Positions 1-6,106 of a stretch of DNA of 30,828 bases are shown here, one piece after another (position 1 is the stretch's first letter; each line of letters begins with the position of its first letter). Source of the DNA: an uncultured Collinsella sp. (GTDB lineage Bacteria; Actinomycetota; Coriobacteriia; Coriobacteriales; Coriobacteriaceae); assembly GCA_938045085.1 (NCBI GenBank), contig CALINZ010000166.1:1-30828 (forward strand), read 5' to 3'. The notes below the pieces were generated by a model. That model saw only the letters and a program-made list of their open reading frames with translations. It was not told the DNA's origin and made no database searches. The translations under genes and the position numbers were made by a program.

Positions 1-427
1 CGCCAAGGCCGCCAAGAAGCTGTCCGACATGCTCGGCTGCGACCTGGCCATCGCCCACAAGGGCCGTCCGCGCCACAACGCCGCCGAGGTCATGGGCATC
101 ATCGGTGACATCAAGGGCAAGACCTGCATCATCAACGACGACATGATCGACACCGCTGGCACCCTGTGCGCCAACGTCAAGGAGCTCAAGGCTATGGGCG
201 CTGGCGACATCTACGTCTGCGCCACCCACGGCATCTTCTCCGGTCCGGCCATCGAGCGTCTGAACGACGCCCCGATCGTCGAGTGCCTCGTCACCGACGC
301 CATTCCCGTCGAGGTCGGCGGCAAGATCAAGACCATCTCGGTCGCCGAGGAGTTCGCTCAGGCCATCTCCGCCGTTTACCACGAGGAGCCCGTCTCCACG
401 CTCGTCGGCGGCGACTTCGCGCTGTAG
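1..427 (+). CDS. prs: Ribose-phosphate pyrophosphokinase, C-terminal part (5' end outside window)
   Basis: This enzyme transfers pyrophosphate from ATP to ribose 5-phosphate to make PRPP, the precursor of purines, pyrimidines, histidine and tryptophan. About 141 residues are visible, reading in frame from base 2 to a TAG stop at 425-427. The PRPP-binding loop is clear (DDMIDTAGT, bases about 137-163), followed by the family's C-terminal strand pattern (ATHGIFSGPAIERL). The start lies upstream of the window, so the N-terminal ATP-binding half cannot be checked. The gene is followed by a very long palindromic terminator and then by pth, a common bacterial neighbour. PRPP from this enzyme would feed purF and the other pur genes in the window. 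Confidence 0.95.
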   Translation, partial: AKAAKKLSDMLGCDLAIAHKGRPRHNAAEVMGIIGDIKGKTCIINDDMIDTAGTLCANVKELKAMGAGDIYVCATHGIFSGPAIERLNDAPIVECLVTDAIPVEVGGKIKTISVAEEFAQAISAVYHEEPVSTLVGGDFAL

Positions 428-456
428 TCGCATCGTCCTTGCAACCCGGCGCATCG

Positions 457-532
457 CCGTCGGAACAGAAGAAACCCCCGCGCTCCCCCTTGCTTCGCAA
501 AGGTCGCGCGGGGGTTTCTTCTGTTCCGACGG
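457..532 (+). terminator. Very long palindromic terminator after prs
   Basis: A 26-bp perfect inverted repeat (457-482 with 507-532) surrounds a 24-nt loop. The inner stem is CCCCCGCG/CGCGGGGG followed by TTTCTTCTGTT, so it can act as an intrinsic terminator for prs. The arms are far longer than termination needs. The loop holds a second small hairpin, TTGC-TTC-GCAA, a motif that recurs in another palindrome at 19427-19518. Confidence 0.75.
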
Positions 533-651
533 CTCGCTCTGCCGCGGCCGCGCTTTTGTCTGGTGGGATTTCGCTGAAGCAAAGCCTCGCCTTCGGCGGG
601 CGTGGTAGCCTTTGTCGTTGATTGAACTATTTGTGTAACGAAAGGAAGCGT

Positions 652-1281
652 ATGGCAGCTGCACAGCCGCTTAAGATTCGCATGGTTGCCGGACTTGGCA
701 ACCCTGGCGAGGAATATGCCGAGACCCGTCACAACGCTGGTTTCAAAGCAATCGACGAGCTGGCCCGTCAGGCCGGCGTCACGTACTGGAAAAACCAAGC
801 AGGCGCCGAGGTCGCGCTCATCAACATCAACGATCCCGAGGAAGAGGGCGGCAAGCGCCAGATTGTACTGGTCAAGCCGCAGTCGTACATGAACACCTCG
901 GGCGGGCCCATCTCCAAACTCTGCCGCGAGTACAAGATCAAGGCCGAGGAGCTGCTCGTGATTCACGACGAGCTCGACATTCCCGCCGGCGACGTACGTG
1001 TTAAGGTGGGCGGTGGCCACGCCGGCCACAACGGCCTGCGCTCCATCATCGACAAGATGGGCAGCCGCGACTTTAGTCGCATCCGCACCGGCATCGGCAA
1101 CCCTCCCGGCAAGATGGCCGTCGCCGACTACGTGCTTAAGCAGCTGCGCGCCCGCGCGGCCGAGGATTTCCAGGACACCTGCGCCCGCGCGGCCGACGCC
1201 GCCGGCCTGGCGATTGTGCACGGCGTAGTCTATGCTCGCGACCATGTCAACGGCGCCGCCTCCGCCAACGGCAAGCACTAA
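652..1281 (+). CDS. pth: Peptidyl-tRNA hydrolase
   Basis: Pth cleaves the ester bond of peptidyl-tRNAs that drop off ribosomes and so recycles tRNA; it is a monomeric cytosolic enzyme. The 209-residue product matches the usual family length. Visible signatures are GLGNPG with Asn17, the catalytic His27 in TRHNAGF, HDELDIP with Asp106, and GGHAGHNGLRS. The ATG at 652 is chosen because AAAGGAA (641-647) sits just upstream; the in-frame TTG at 622 has no comparable site. The stop TAA (1279-1281) is also the first three bases of a 48-bp repeat element shared with the purF 3' end. Confidence 0.95.
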   Translation: MAAAQPLKIRMVAGLGNPGEEYAETRHNAGFKAIDELARQAGVTYWKNQAGAEVALININDPEEEGGKRQIVLVKPQSYMNTSGGPISKLCREYKIKAEELLVIHDELDIPAGDVRVKVGGGHAGHNGLRSIIDKMGSRDFSRIRTGIGNPPGKMAVADYVLKQLRARAAEDFQDTCARAADAAGLAIVHGVVYARDHVNGAASANGKH

Positions 1282-1326
1282 AACCTATCATTTAGGGATA
1301 GGTTTATTTTGGCAGGTTTTACCTGC
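1279..1326 (+). repeat. 48-bp two-hairpin element, copy 1, overlapping the pth stop codon
   Basis: The element begins TAAAACCT, whose TAA is the pth stop, and ends ACCTGC. Hairpin 1 has 9-bp perfect arms (1281-1289 with 1297-1305, AAACCTATC/GATAGGTTT) and a 7-nt loop. After ATTTTG comes hairpin 2, GCAGGT-TTT-ACCTGC (1312-1326). Copy 2 after purF has exactly the same length and ends and matches at 41 of 48 positions by eye. Confidence 0.85.
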
Positions 1327-1387
1327 GGAAACGCCGCGGCGGCCGCATCGCAATAAACCGCGCACCGCCATACACACATAGCACCCC

Positions 1388-1436
1388 AAAGGGGGCCGAC
1401 CTCATTGCAACCCGAGGCTGGCCCCTTTGCCGTTTT
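1388..1436 (+). terminator. Intrinsic terminator downstream of pth
   Basis: The arms AAAGGGGGCCGACCTC (1388-1403) and GAGGCTGGCCCCTTT pair over about 14 bp with one bulged G and one mismatch. The loop is about 10 nt. The sequence then runs TTTGCCGTTTT. It ends the pth transcript about 110 nt past the stop codon. Confidence 0.65.
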
Positions 1437-1442
1437 ACCCGA

Positions 1443-1480
1443 TAAAGCTGACCAAAATAAACCTCTCCCCCTTTGGTGGG
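1443..1480 (-). repeat. Diverged third copy of the AGGTTTATTTTGG element
   Basis: On the minus strand this reads CCCACCAAAGGGGGAG and then AGGTTTATTTTGG and TCAGCTTTA. It shares the central AGGTTTATTTTGG block exactly with the copies at 1279-1326 and 14011-14058. The flanking hairpin arms have decayed. It lies between the pth terminator and the nfnA promoter and abuts no stop codon. Confidence 0.55.
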
Positions 1481-1543
1481 CCGAAGTGGATAAACCCCGC
1501 TCCCAACCGCCGAAGACACACGTAAGCGACATTGCCATGAGGG

Positions 1544-1549
1544 TATAAT
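1544..1549 (+). promoter_or_regulatory. -10 element (TATAAT) of the nfnAB promoter
   Basis: There is a perfect TATAAT at 1544-1549, in GAGGGTATAATTTGC, with transcription predicted to start near 1556. No good -35 hexamer is visible 16-18 bp upstream, so the promoter may depend on an activator or on a weak -35. Confidence 0.45.
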
Positions 1550-1554
1550 TTGCA

Positions 1555-1591
1555 CCGTATGTCTGCACAACGCCTGTGCGCGTACGGTTTT
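1555..1591 (+). promoter_or_regulatory. Leader hairpin followed by TTTT upstream of nfnA
   Basis: The arms CCGTATGT..GCACA and TGTGCGCGTACGG (1555-1587) pair over about 13 bp with a 2-nt bulge and a 5-nt loop. TTTTA follows directly. It starts at the predicted transcription start and lies about 70 nt before the nfnA ATG. It could be a 5' stabilising hairpin or an attenuator-like structure. Confidence 0.35.
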
Positions 1592-1654
1592 ACTCGGGCT
1601 ACCGTCCATTTCCGTGGAGGCACGGTTCGGCAGCCCTAACAAGAGAGGGGTTCT

Positions 1655-2494
1655 ATGTATAAGATCCTGGAGAAGACGCAGTTCTCGGAGAAGGTGTTCA
1701 AGTTCCGCATCGAGGCGCCCGCAATCGCCAAGCATGCGCACGCTGGACAGTTCCTCATGGTTCGCGCCAACGAGACGGGCGAGCGCGTCCCGTTTACCCT
1801 GGCCGGCTGGAACGGTGACGAGGGCTGGGTCGAGTTCATCTTCATGGTGATCGGCAAGACCACCGAAATGCTTTCCACCTACGAGGCCGGCGAGTCGCTG
1901 CGCGACGTCGTGGGCCCGTTGGGCGTTCCCACCGAGATGGCCGAGGGCCCCTGCGCCGTCATTGGCGGCGGCGTCGGCCTGGCAATTGCCTTCCCGGTCG
2001 CCAAGCACCTGGTCGAGACCGGCCACGAGGTGCACGCCATCATGGGCGCCCGCACCAAGGACCTCCTGCTCATGGAGGACCAGTTCCGCGAGCTCCTCGA
2101 CGAGGACCACATCCACATCACCACTGACGACGGCTCCTACGGCGAGCAGGGCGTTGTCACCGCTCCGCTGGAGCGTCTGCTGCAGGACAAGGCCGTGAGC
2201 CAGGTCTTCTGCGTCGGCCCCGTTCCGATGATGAAGTTCTCGACCCTCACCGCCCAGAAGTACGACACCCCCATCACCGCGTCCCTCAACCCCATCATGG
2301 TTGACGGCACCGGCATGTGCGGCTGCTGCCGCGTCGAGGTGGGCGGCGTGACCAAGTTCGCTTGCGTCGACGGCCCCGACTTCGATGCTACCCTGGTCGA
2401 CTGGGATGACCTTCGTGCCCGCCAGGCCGCTTACCGTTCCGAAGAGGGCGAGTCCCTCAAGGCCTATGAGGAAAAGAGCTGCGCATGCCACTAG
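1655..2494 (+). CDS. nfnA: NADH-dependent ferredoxin:NADP+ oxidoreductase, small subunit (PyrK/SudB-like)
   Basis: The 279-residue protein is a ferredoxin-reductase-type flavoprotein: an N-terminal FAD-binding barrel (PFTLAGWN), a NAD-binding half (VIGGGVGLAIAFPVAKHL) and a C-terminal [2Fe-2S] site (DGTGMCGCCRVEVGG and FACVDGPDFD). It resembles PyrK of dihydroorotate dehydrogenase. However, the overlap with a 469-residue glutamate-synthase-like gene is the arrangement of NfnAB/SudAB. In that complex NfnA binds NADH, and the pair couples NADH and reduced ferredoxin to NADP+ reduction in the cytosol of anaerobes. The start at 1655 has AGAGAGGGG (1642-1650) upstream. No pyrD is adjacent, which argues against PyrK. 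Sulfide dehydrogenase is the main alternative. Confidence 0.85.
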   Translation: MYKILEKTQFSEKVFKFRIEAPAIAKHAHAGQFLMVRANETGERVPFTLAGWNGDEGWVEFIFMVIGKTTEMLSTYEAGESLRDVVGPLGVPTEMAEGPCAVIGGGVGLAIAFPVAKHLVETGHEVHAIMGARTKDLLLMEDQFRELLDEDHIHITTDDGSYGEQGVVTAPLERLLQDKAVSQVFCVGPVPMMKFSTLTAQKYDTPITASLNPIMVDGTGMCGCCRVEVGGVTKFACVDGPDFDATLVDWDDLRARQAAYRSEEGESLKAYEEKSCACH

Positions 2495-3894
2495 TTAACG
2501 GTCGTTTCGTTGCCGATATGAAGTCGCCCCGCACCCCCGATAACGAGGAGCCGGCTGCCGAGCGCGCCTGCGACTTCCGCCCCGTCGACAAGGGCTTCAC
2601 CGAGGAGATGGCGCTGGCCGAGGCCGAGCGCTGCCTCAACTGCAAGAAGCCGTTCTGTGTTGAGGGCTGCCCCGTCAACATCAACATCCCCCGCTTTATC
2701 GAGCAGATCCGCGCGAAGGACTTCGGCGGCGCTCTCGATACCATCCGCGAGGACTCCATGCTTCCCGCCATCTGCGGCCGTGTCTGCCCGCAGGAGAACC
2801 AGTGCGAGGGCAAGTGCATCCGTGGTAAAAAGTCCGAGCCCGTGGCCATCGGCCAGCTCGAGCGCTTCCTGGGTGATCGCCCCGAGCTCGCCTCCACGCC
2901 CAAGATGGCCCCCAAGAACGGCAAGAAGGTCGCCGTCGTCGGCTCCGGCCCGTCCGGCATCACCTGCGCCGGCGAGCTCGCCCGTAACGGCTTTGACGTT
3001 ACCGTCTTCGAGGCCTTCTTCACCGGCGGCGGTGTGCTGGTCTACGGCATCCCCGAGTTCCGTCTGCCCAAGGCGGTCGTCAAGCGCGAGATTGACGGCC
3101 TGGAGGACATGGGCGTCAAGTTTGAGTACAACTCCGTCGTGGGCAACATGGCCACGGCCGAGGAGCTGTTCGAGCAGGGCTTCGACGCCATCTACGTGGC
3201 GACCGGCGCTGGCCTGCCCAAGTTCCTCAACGTCCCCGGCGAGAACCTGCCCAACGTCTTCTTCGCGAACGAGTACCTCACCCGCGTGAACCTGATGAAG
3301 GCCAACAAGTTCCCCGAGTACGACACCCCCACCAAGCACGGCAAGAACGTCGTCGTCTTTGGCGGCGGCAACGTGGCTATGGACGCCGTCCGTACCGCCA
3401 AGCGCCTGGGCGCTGAACACGCCATCATCGCCTATCGTCGTACCGAGGACGAGATGCCCTGCCGTCGCGCCGAACTGCACCATGCCAAGGCCGAGGGCGT
3501 CGAGGTTCTGCCGCTCGTCTCCCCGCTCGAGTTTGTCGCTGGCGAGGACGGCTCCGTGTGCGCCGTCAAGGTCCAGAAGATGGAGCTCGGCGAGCCTGAC
3601 GAGTCCGGCCGTCGTCGCCCGGTGCCCATCGAGGGCGCCGTCGAGGAGATCCCCTGCGACGTCGCGATCTCGGCTATCGGTACCAACGCCAACCCCTTCG
3701 CAAAGAAGATCGGCGGCAAGATGGAGCTCAACAAGTGGGGCTACATCGTCGCCGACGAGGAGACCGGCCAGACCACCGATCCCCGCATCTGGGCCGGCGG
3801 CGACATCGTCACCGGTGCCGCTACGGTCATTCTGGCGATGGGCGCCGGCAAGAAGGCCGCCGCTTCCATCACCAAGAGCCTGCTGGGCGAGTAA
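2485..3894 (+). CDS. nfnB: NADPH-dependent glutamate synthase-like / NfnB large subunit
   Basis: The 469-residue iron-sulfur flavoprotein is the partner of the preceding gene and overlaps it by 10 bp (ATG at 2485 inside the nfnA 3' end, with AGGAAAAG upstream), so translation is probably coupled. The N-terminus has two cysteine sets for [4Fe-4S] clusters (Cys50, 53, 58, 62 and Cys97, 101, 107, 111). It is followed by an FAD motif GSGPSG (153-158), a NADP-type Rossmann motif (VVVFGGGNVAMDAVRTAKRL) and the closing FAD motif IWAGGDIVTGAATV. This is the standard layout of the GltD/NfnB/SudA family. No large glutamate synthase subunit is nearby, so electron bifurcation with NfnA is more likely than glutamate synthesis. 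The specific role is inferred from the pairing. Confidence 0.85.
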   Translation: MPLVNGRFVADMKSPRTPDNEEPAAERACDFRPVDKGFTEEMALAEAERCLNCKKPFCVEGCPVNINIPRFIEQIRAKDFGGALDTIREDSMLPAICGRVCPQENQCEGKCIRGKKSEPVAIGQLERFLGDRPELASTPKMAPKNGKKVAVVGSGPSGITCAGELARNGFDVTVFEAFFTGGGVLVYGIPEFRLPKAVVKREIDGLEDMGVKFEYNSVVGNMATAEELFEQGFDAIYVATGAGLPKFLNVPGENLPNVFFANEYLTRVNLMKANKFPEYDTPTKHGKNVVVFGGGNVAMDAVRTAKRLGAEHAIIAYRRTEDEMPCRRAELHHAKAEGVEVLPLVSPLEFVAGEDGSVCAVKVQKMELGEPDESGRRRPVPIEGAVEEIPCDVAISAIGTNANPFAKKIGGKMELNKWGYIVADEETGQTTDPRIWAGGDIVTGAATVILAMGAGKKAAASITKSLLGE

Positions 3895-3922
3895 TCACCT
3901 GCAACGTTAGCCATTAAACGGC

Positions 3923-3960
3923 AAAGTCCCCGTCGAGCACACGCCCGGCGGGGACTTTTT
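3923..3960. terminator. Terminator after nfnB, possibly bidirectional
   Basis: The stem AAAGTCCCCG/CGGGGACTTT (3923-3932 with 3949-3958) is followed by T residues to 3960 on the plus strand. On the minus strand the stem is followed by GCCGTTTAA, so it may also stop transcription from the convergent kinase-like gene. Confidence 0.75.
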
Positions 3961-3965
3961 CTATG

Positions 3966-4020
3966 CCGACCACCCAACCACCACGATGGGGACAGGCACC
4001 TTTGTGATGGTTTTGGTCGG
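3966..4020 (-). repeat. GGGGACAG-type imperfect palindrome flush with the kinase-like stop codon
   Basis: The outer arms CCGACC/GGTCGG (3966-3971, 4015-4020) continue inward as an imperfect stem (ACCACCCAACCACCAC against GTGATGGTTTTGGT). The loop carries GGGGACAGGCACC (3988-4000). The element ends on the base next to the stop codon (4021-4023) of the leftward gene. Confidence 0.6.
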
Positions 4021-4644
4021 TTAGCCTTCGAGCTGCGCCACCTTGTAGCGGTAGGCAGCGGCGATGACATCCTTGCAGCCTTCGCGGCCCAGCTTGGCGC
4101 GGTTGACGACGATGTCCTTGCCGCTCGTCATCTTCCACTTTCCGGCGCTGTAGCGCTTATAGAACGCCTCGCGCGCCTTCTGCTGCTGTTTGACCAGCTT
4201 GGCGCCCTTCTTTTTGTTGAGGCCGCGCTTCTTGCGCACGATCTCGACGCGGTCCTCAAAGGGCGCAGTCACCAGCACGGCGATGTGATTGGGGTTGTTG
4301 CGCAGCAGATAATCGGACAGACGGCCTTCGATAATGCAGCTCTCGGTCTCACCCAGATCCAAAATCACCTGGCTCATCTTTTGGAACAACTTGTCCGAGT
4401 ACGAACGCGCATCGTAGCGGTCGGGCAGAAACGCCATGTTCTCCACGGCCAGGCGCTCGTCGTAGGCGGCCATCTTGTCGAGCGACTCGCCCGCGCGCAG
4501 CGAAGCACGCACCAGCAGCTCGTTATCGTACAGCGGAATCCCCAGCTCATCGGCGAGGATACGGCCAATCTCGTGGCCCTCGGCGCCAAAGTCGCGCGCG
4601 ATGGTAATGACCACAGGACTCTTCTTATTCTCCAGATCGCTCAT
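4021..4644 (-). CDS. Cytidylate kinase-like family protein
   Basis: The 207-residue protein resembles the cytidylate-kinase-like P-loop family (Cytidylate_kin2). It opens with VVITIARDFGAEGHEIG and continues LADELGIPLYDNELL, the typical pattern of that group, and has ESCIIEGRLSDYLL in the middle. A basic stretch (KKRGLNKKKGAKL) lies where the lid of nucleotide kinases sits. These proteins are annotated as kinases by homology; the substrate of this one is unknown, and it is not the standard essential Cmk. The ATG at 4644 follows AGAAAGGA at a good distance; the longer frame to 4689 would run through the hairpin at 4661-4691. It may be read through from the transporter genes upstream. Confidence 0.75.
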   Translation of the reverse strand: MSDLENKKSPVVITIARDFGAEGHEIGRILADELGIPLYDNELLVRASLRAGESLDKMAAYDERLAVENMAFLPDRYDARSYSDKLFQKMSQVILDLGETESCIIEGRLSDYLLRNNPNHIAVLVTAPFEDRVEIVRKKRGLNKKKGAKLVKQQQKAREAFYKRYSAGKWKMTSGKDIVVNRAKLGREGCKDVIAAAYRYKVAQLEG

Positions 4645-4660
4645 CGCGATTCCTTTCTCT

Positions 4661-4691
4661 ATGTGACAAAGGGACTGTCCCTTTGCCACAT
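4661..4691 (-). repeat. GGGACAGTCCC palindrome between permease stop and kinase-like gene
   Basis: There are 15-bp arms (4661-4675 with 4677-4691) around a single central base, with one wobble position. On the minus strand it reads ATGTGGCAAAGGGAC-A-GTCCCTTTGTCACAT. It begins one base past the permease TAG (4693-4695) and ends just before the AGAAAGGA of the next gene. There is no T-run, so it is not a classical terminator. Confidence 0.75.
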
Positions 4692-4692
4692 T

Positions 4693-5331
4693 CTACGCTG
4701 CCACCATTCGCCTCTGATAAGCCCTCACCAGCAACGAGATACCAAAGTTGAGTACAAAGTACATCGCAAACACCAGGCCGTAGAGCATAAGAACCTGCGA
4801 CAGATCGATCGCGTGGGCCATCACGACGTTTGCCGTGTACATGAGCTCGGCCACGTTAATGCCCGAAAGATACGAGCTGTCCTTGATGACGGTCGTGCAC
4901 TGGCTAAACAGCGCCGGAATGATCGTCTTAAACGTCTGCGGCAGAATGATGTAGCGCATGGTGGCAAAGAAGCCAAAGCCCTGGCTCTGCGCTGCCTCAA
5001 ACTGGCCGCGCGGAATCGAGTTGAGGCCGCCGCGCACAATCTCGGCCATAACAGCGCTGGTAAACAGCGTAAAGGCGATGGTCGAAATCACAATGTCCAG
5101 ACCCTGCACCGTAAAGTAGATAAACAGAATCCACAGCAGGTTCGGCGTGCAACGGAACAGCTCGATGTAGGCGCTCACCAAAAAACGGAACGGGCGGGGC
5201 GCATAGCTCTTAACGAGCGCCAGCACCGTGCCAAAGATGAGCGAGAAAAAGATCGACAGCGCCGAGATCTCGATCGTCTTAACAAAGCCGCCCCAAATGT
5301 AGAGCAGGTTGGTCGCGTTGAAGATTTCCAT
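4693..5331 (-). CDS. Polar amino acid ABC transporter permease (second permease)
   Basis: The 212-residue integral membrane protein is of the HisM/GlnP type, with about five transmembrane segments. The family EAA loop appears as GQFEAAQSQGFGFFATMRYIILP, where it contacts the ATPase. The ATG at 5331 is preceded by GAGGAGGCC, which overlaps the stop codon of the first permease (5335-5337), so the two are translationally linked. It forms the heterodimeric channel with the neighbouring permease and works with the binding protein and ATPase encoded upstream. The substrate is probably acidic or other polar amino acids, inferred from the binding protein. A palindromic repeat follows the stop directly. 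Confidence 0.9.
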   Translation of the reverse strand: MEIFNATNLLYIWGGFVKTIEISALSIFFSLIFGTVLALVKSYAPRPFRFLVSAYIELFRCTPNLLWILFIYFTVQGLDIVISTIAFTLFTSAVMAEIVRGGLNSIPRGQFEAAQSQGFGFFATMRYIILPQTFKTIIPALFSQCTTVIKDSSYLSGINVAELMYTANVVMAHAIDLSQVLMLYGLVFAMYFVLNFGISLLVRAYQRRMVAA

Positions 5332-5334
5332 GCG

Positions 5335-6081
5335 CTAGGCCTCCTCTACGTTGTCGAGCCCCAGCTCGGCCAGGCTCACGCCGCGCGGACGCTCCTTGGA
5401 GCGGCGCTCGAGCCACTGCACCAGCATGGCGAGCGGAAAGCAGATGATGAAGTACATAAGGCAGCAGACGATGTATCCCTGCAGGTAACCGTACAGACTC
5501 ACAAAGTTGTCGGAACGGTACATAAGGTCGCCGCCGGCCACAAGCGCCAGCACCGACGTGTTCTTGACCAGGTTGAGTGCCTGGTTACACAGCGGCGGCA
5601 GAATGATCTTGAATGTCTGGGGCAGCACGATGTACCAGTACGCCTGCGCACGGGTGAAGCCCTGGCTCTGGGCCGCCTCCATCTGACCGCGTGGAACCGC
5701 CTCGATACCAGTGCGGATGACCTCCGAAATGTAGGCCGCGTGATACAGACCCACGCCCAAGAAGCCCAGCACGAACGGCGCGATGCGCACCGGCTGGTCG
5801 GCACCGGTTATGGCCTGTAAAAACTGCGGACCGGCCATGTACATAAAGAGCACCTGTACGGGCAACGGGGTGTTCTGGTAAAACTCCACGTACACGCGGC
5901 TTATGGCGCGCAGCACGCGCGAGCGAGTGGTAGAGAACACGCCCAGCAGCGTGCCCAGCACCAGCGACAGCAGCAGACCGGCAACGACCACCTGCAGCGT
6001 CACGCCAAAGCCCTCCCAGAAGGGCCCCATGTTTTGAAATGTCGTCGACCAACGGTCGGCGTCAAATAATCCTTCGAGCAT
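5335..6081 (-). CDS. Polar amino acid ABC transporter permease (first permease)
   Basis: The 248-residue membrane protein is homologous to the next permease. It has an N-terminal periphery (MLEGLFDADRW), several hydrophobic segments (VVVAGLLLSLVLGTLLGVF, FVLGFLGVGLYHAAYISEV) and the EAA loop GQMEAAQSQGFTRAQAYWYI. The ATG at 6081 is chosen for the GGAAGGAATCAA just upstream; the extra residues of the longer frame (to 6114) would overlap the binding-protein stop at 6107. It is the third gene of a four-gene importer read leftward: ATPase, binding protein, permease, permease. Confidence 0.9.
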   Translation of the reverse strand: MLEGLFDADRWSTTFQNMGPFWEGFGVTLQVVVAGLLLSLVLGTLLGVFSTTRSRVLRAISRVYVEFYQNTPLPVQVLFMYMAGPQFLQAITGADQPVRIAPFVLGFLGVGLYHAAYISEVIRTGIEAVPRGQMEAAQSQGFTRAQAYWYIVLPQTFKIILPPLCNQALNLVKNTSVLALVAGGDLMYRSDNFVSLYGYLQGYIVCCLMYFIICFPLAMLVQWLERRSKERPRGVSLAELGLDNVEEA

Positions 6082-6106
6082 TTGATTCCTTCCCTGGACG
6101 ATGCGC

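Larger units (their letters stand above)
1282..1654. other. Gene-free interval between pth and nfnA
   Basis: This 373-bp stretch holds most of the 48-bp element (to 1326), the pth terminator (1388-1436), the decayed repeat copy (1443-1480), the nfnA promoter (-10 at 1544-1549) and a structured nfnA leader. I see no credible small gene. The short minus-strand ORFs here lack ribosome binding sites and recognisable sequence. Confidence 0.7.

Noticed and set aside
560..610. GC-rich hairpin CGCC-TTC-GGCG before pth as a second terminator
   Set aside because: The stem is only 4-5 bp and lacks a T-run; probably incidental in GC-rich leader sequence.
1655..2494. PyrK subunit of dihydroorotate dehydrogenase
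   Set aside because: The fold is the same, but the overlapping NfnB/SudA gene and the absence of pyrD make NfnA/SudB the better call.
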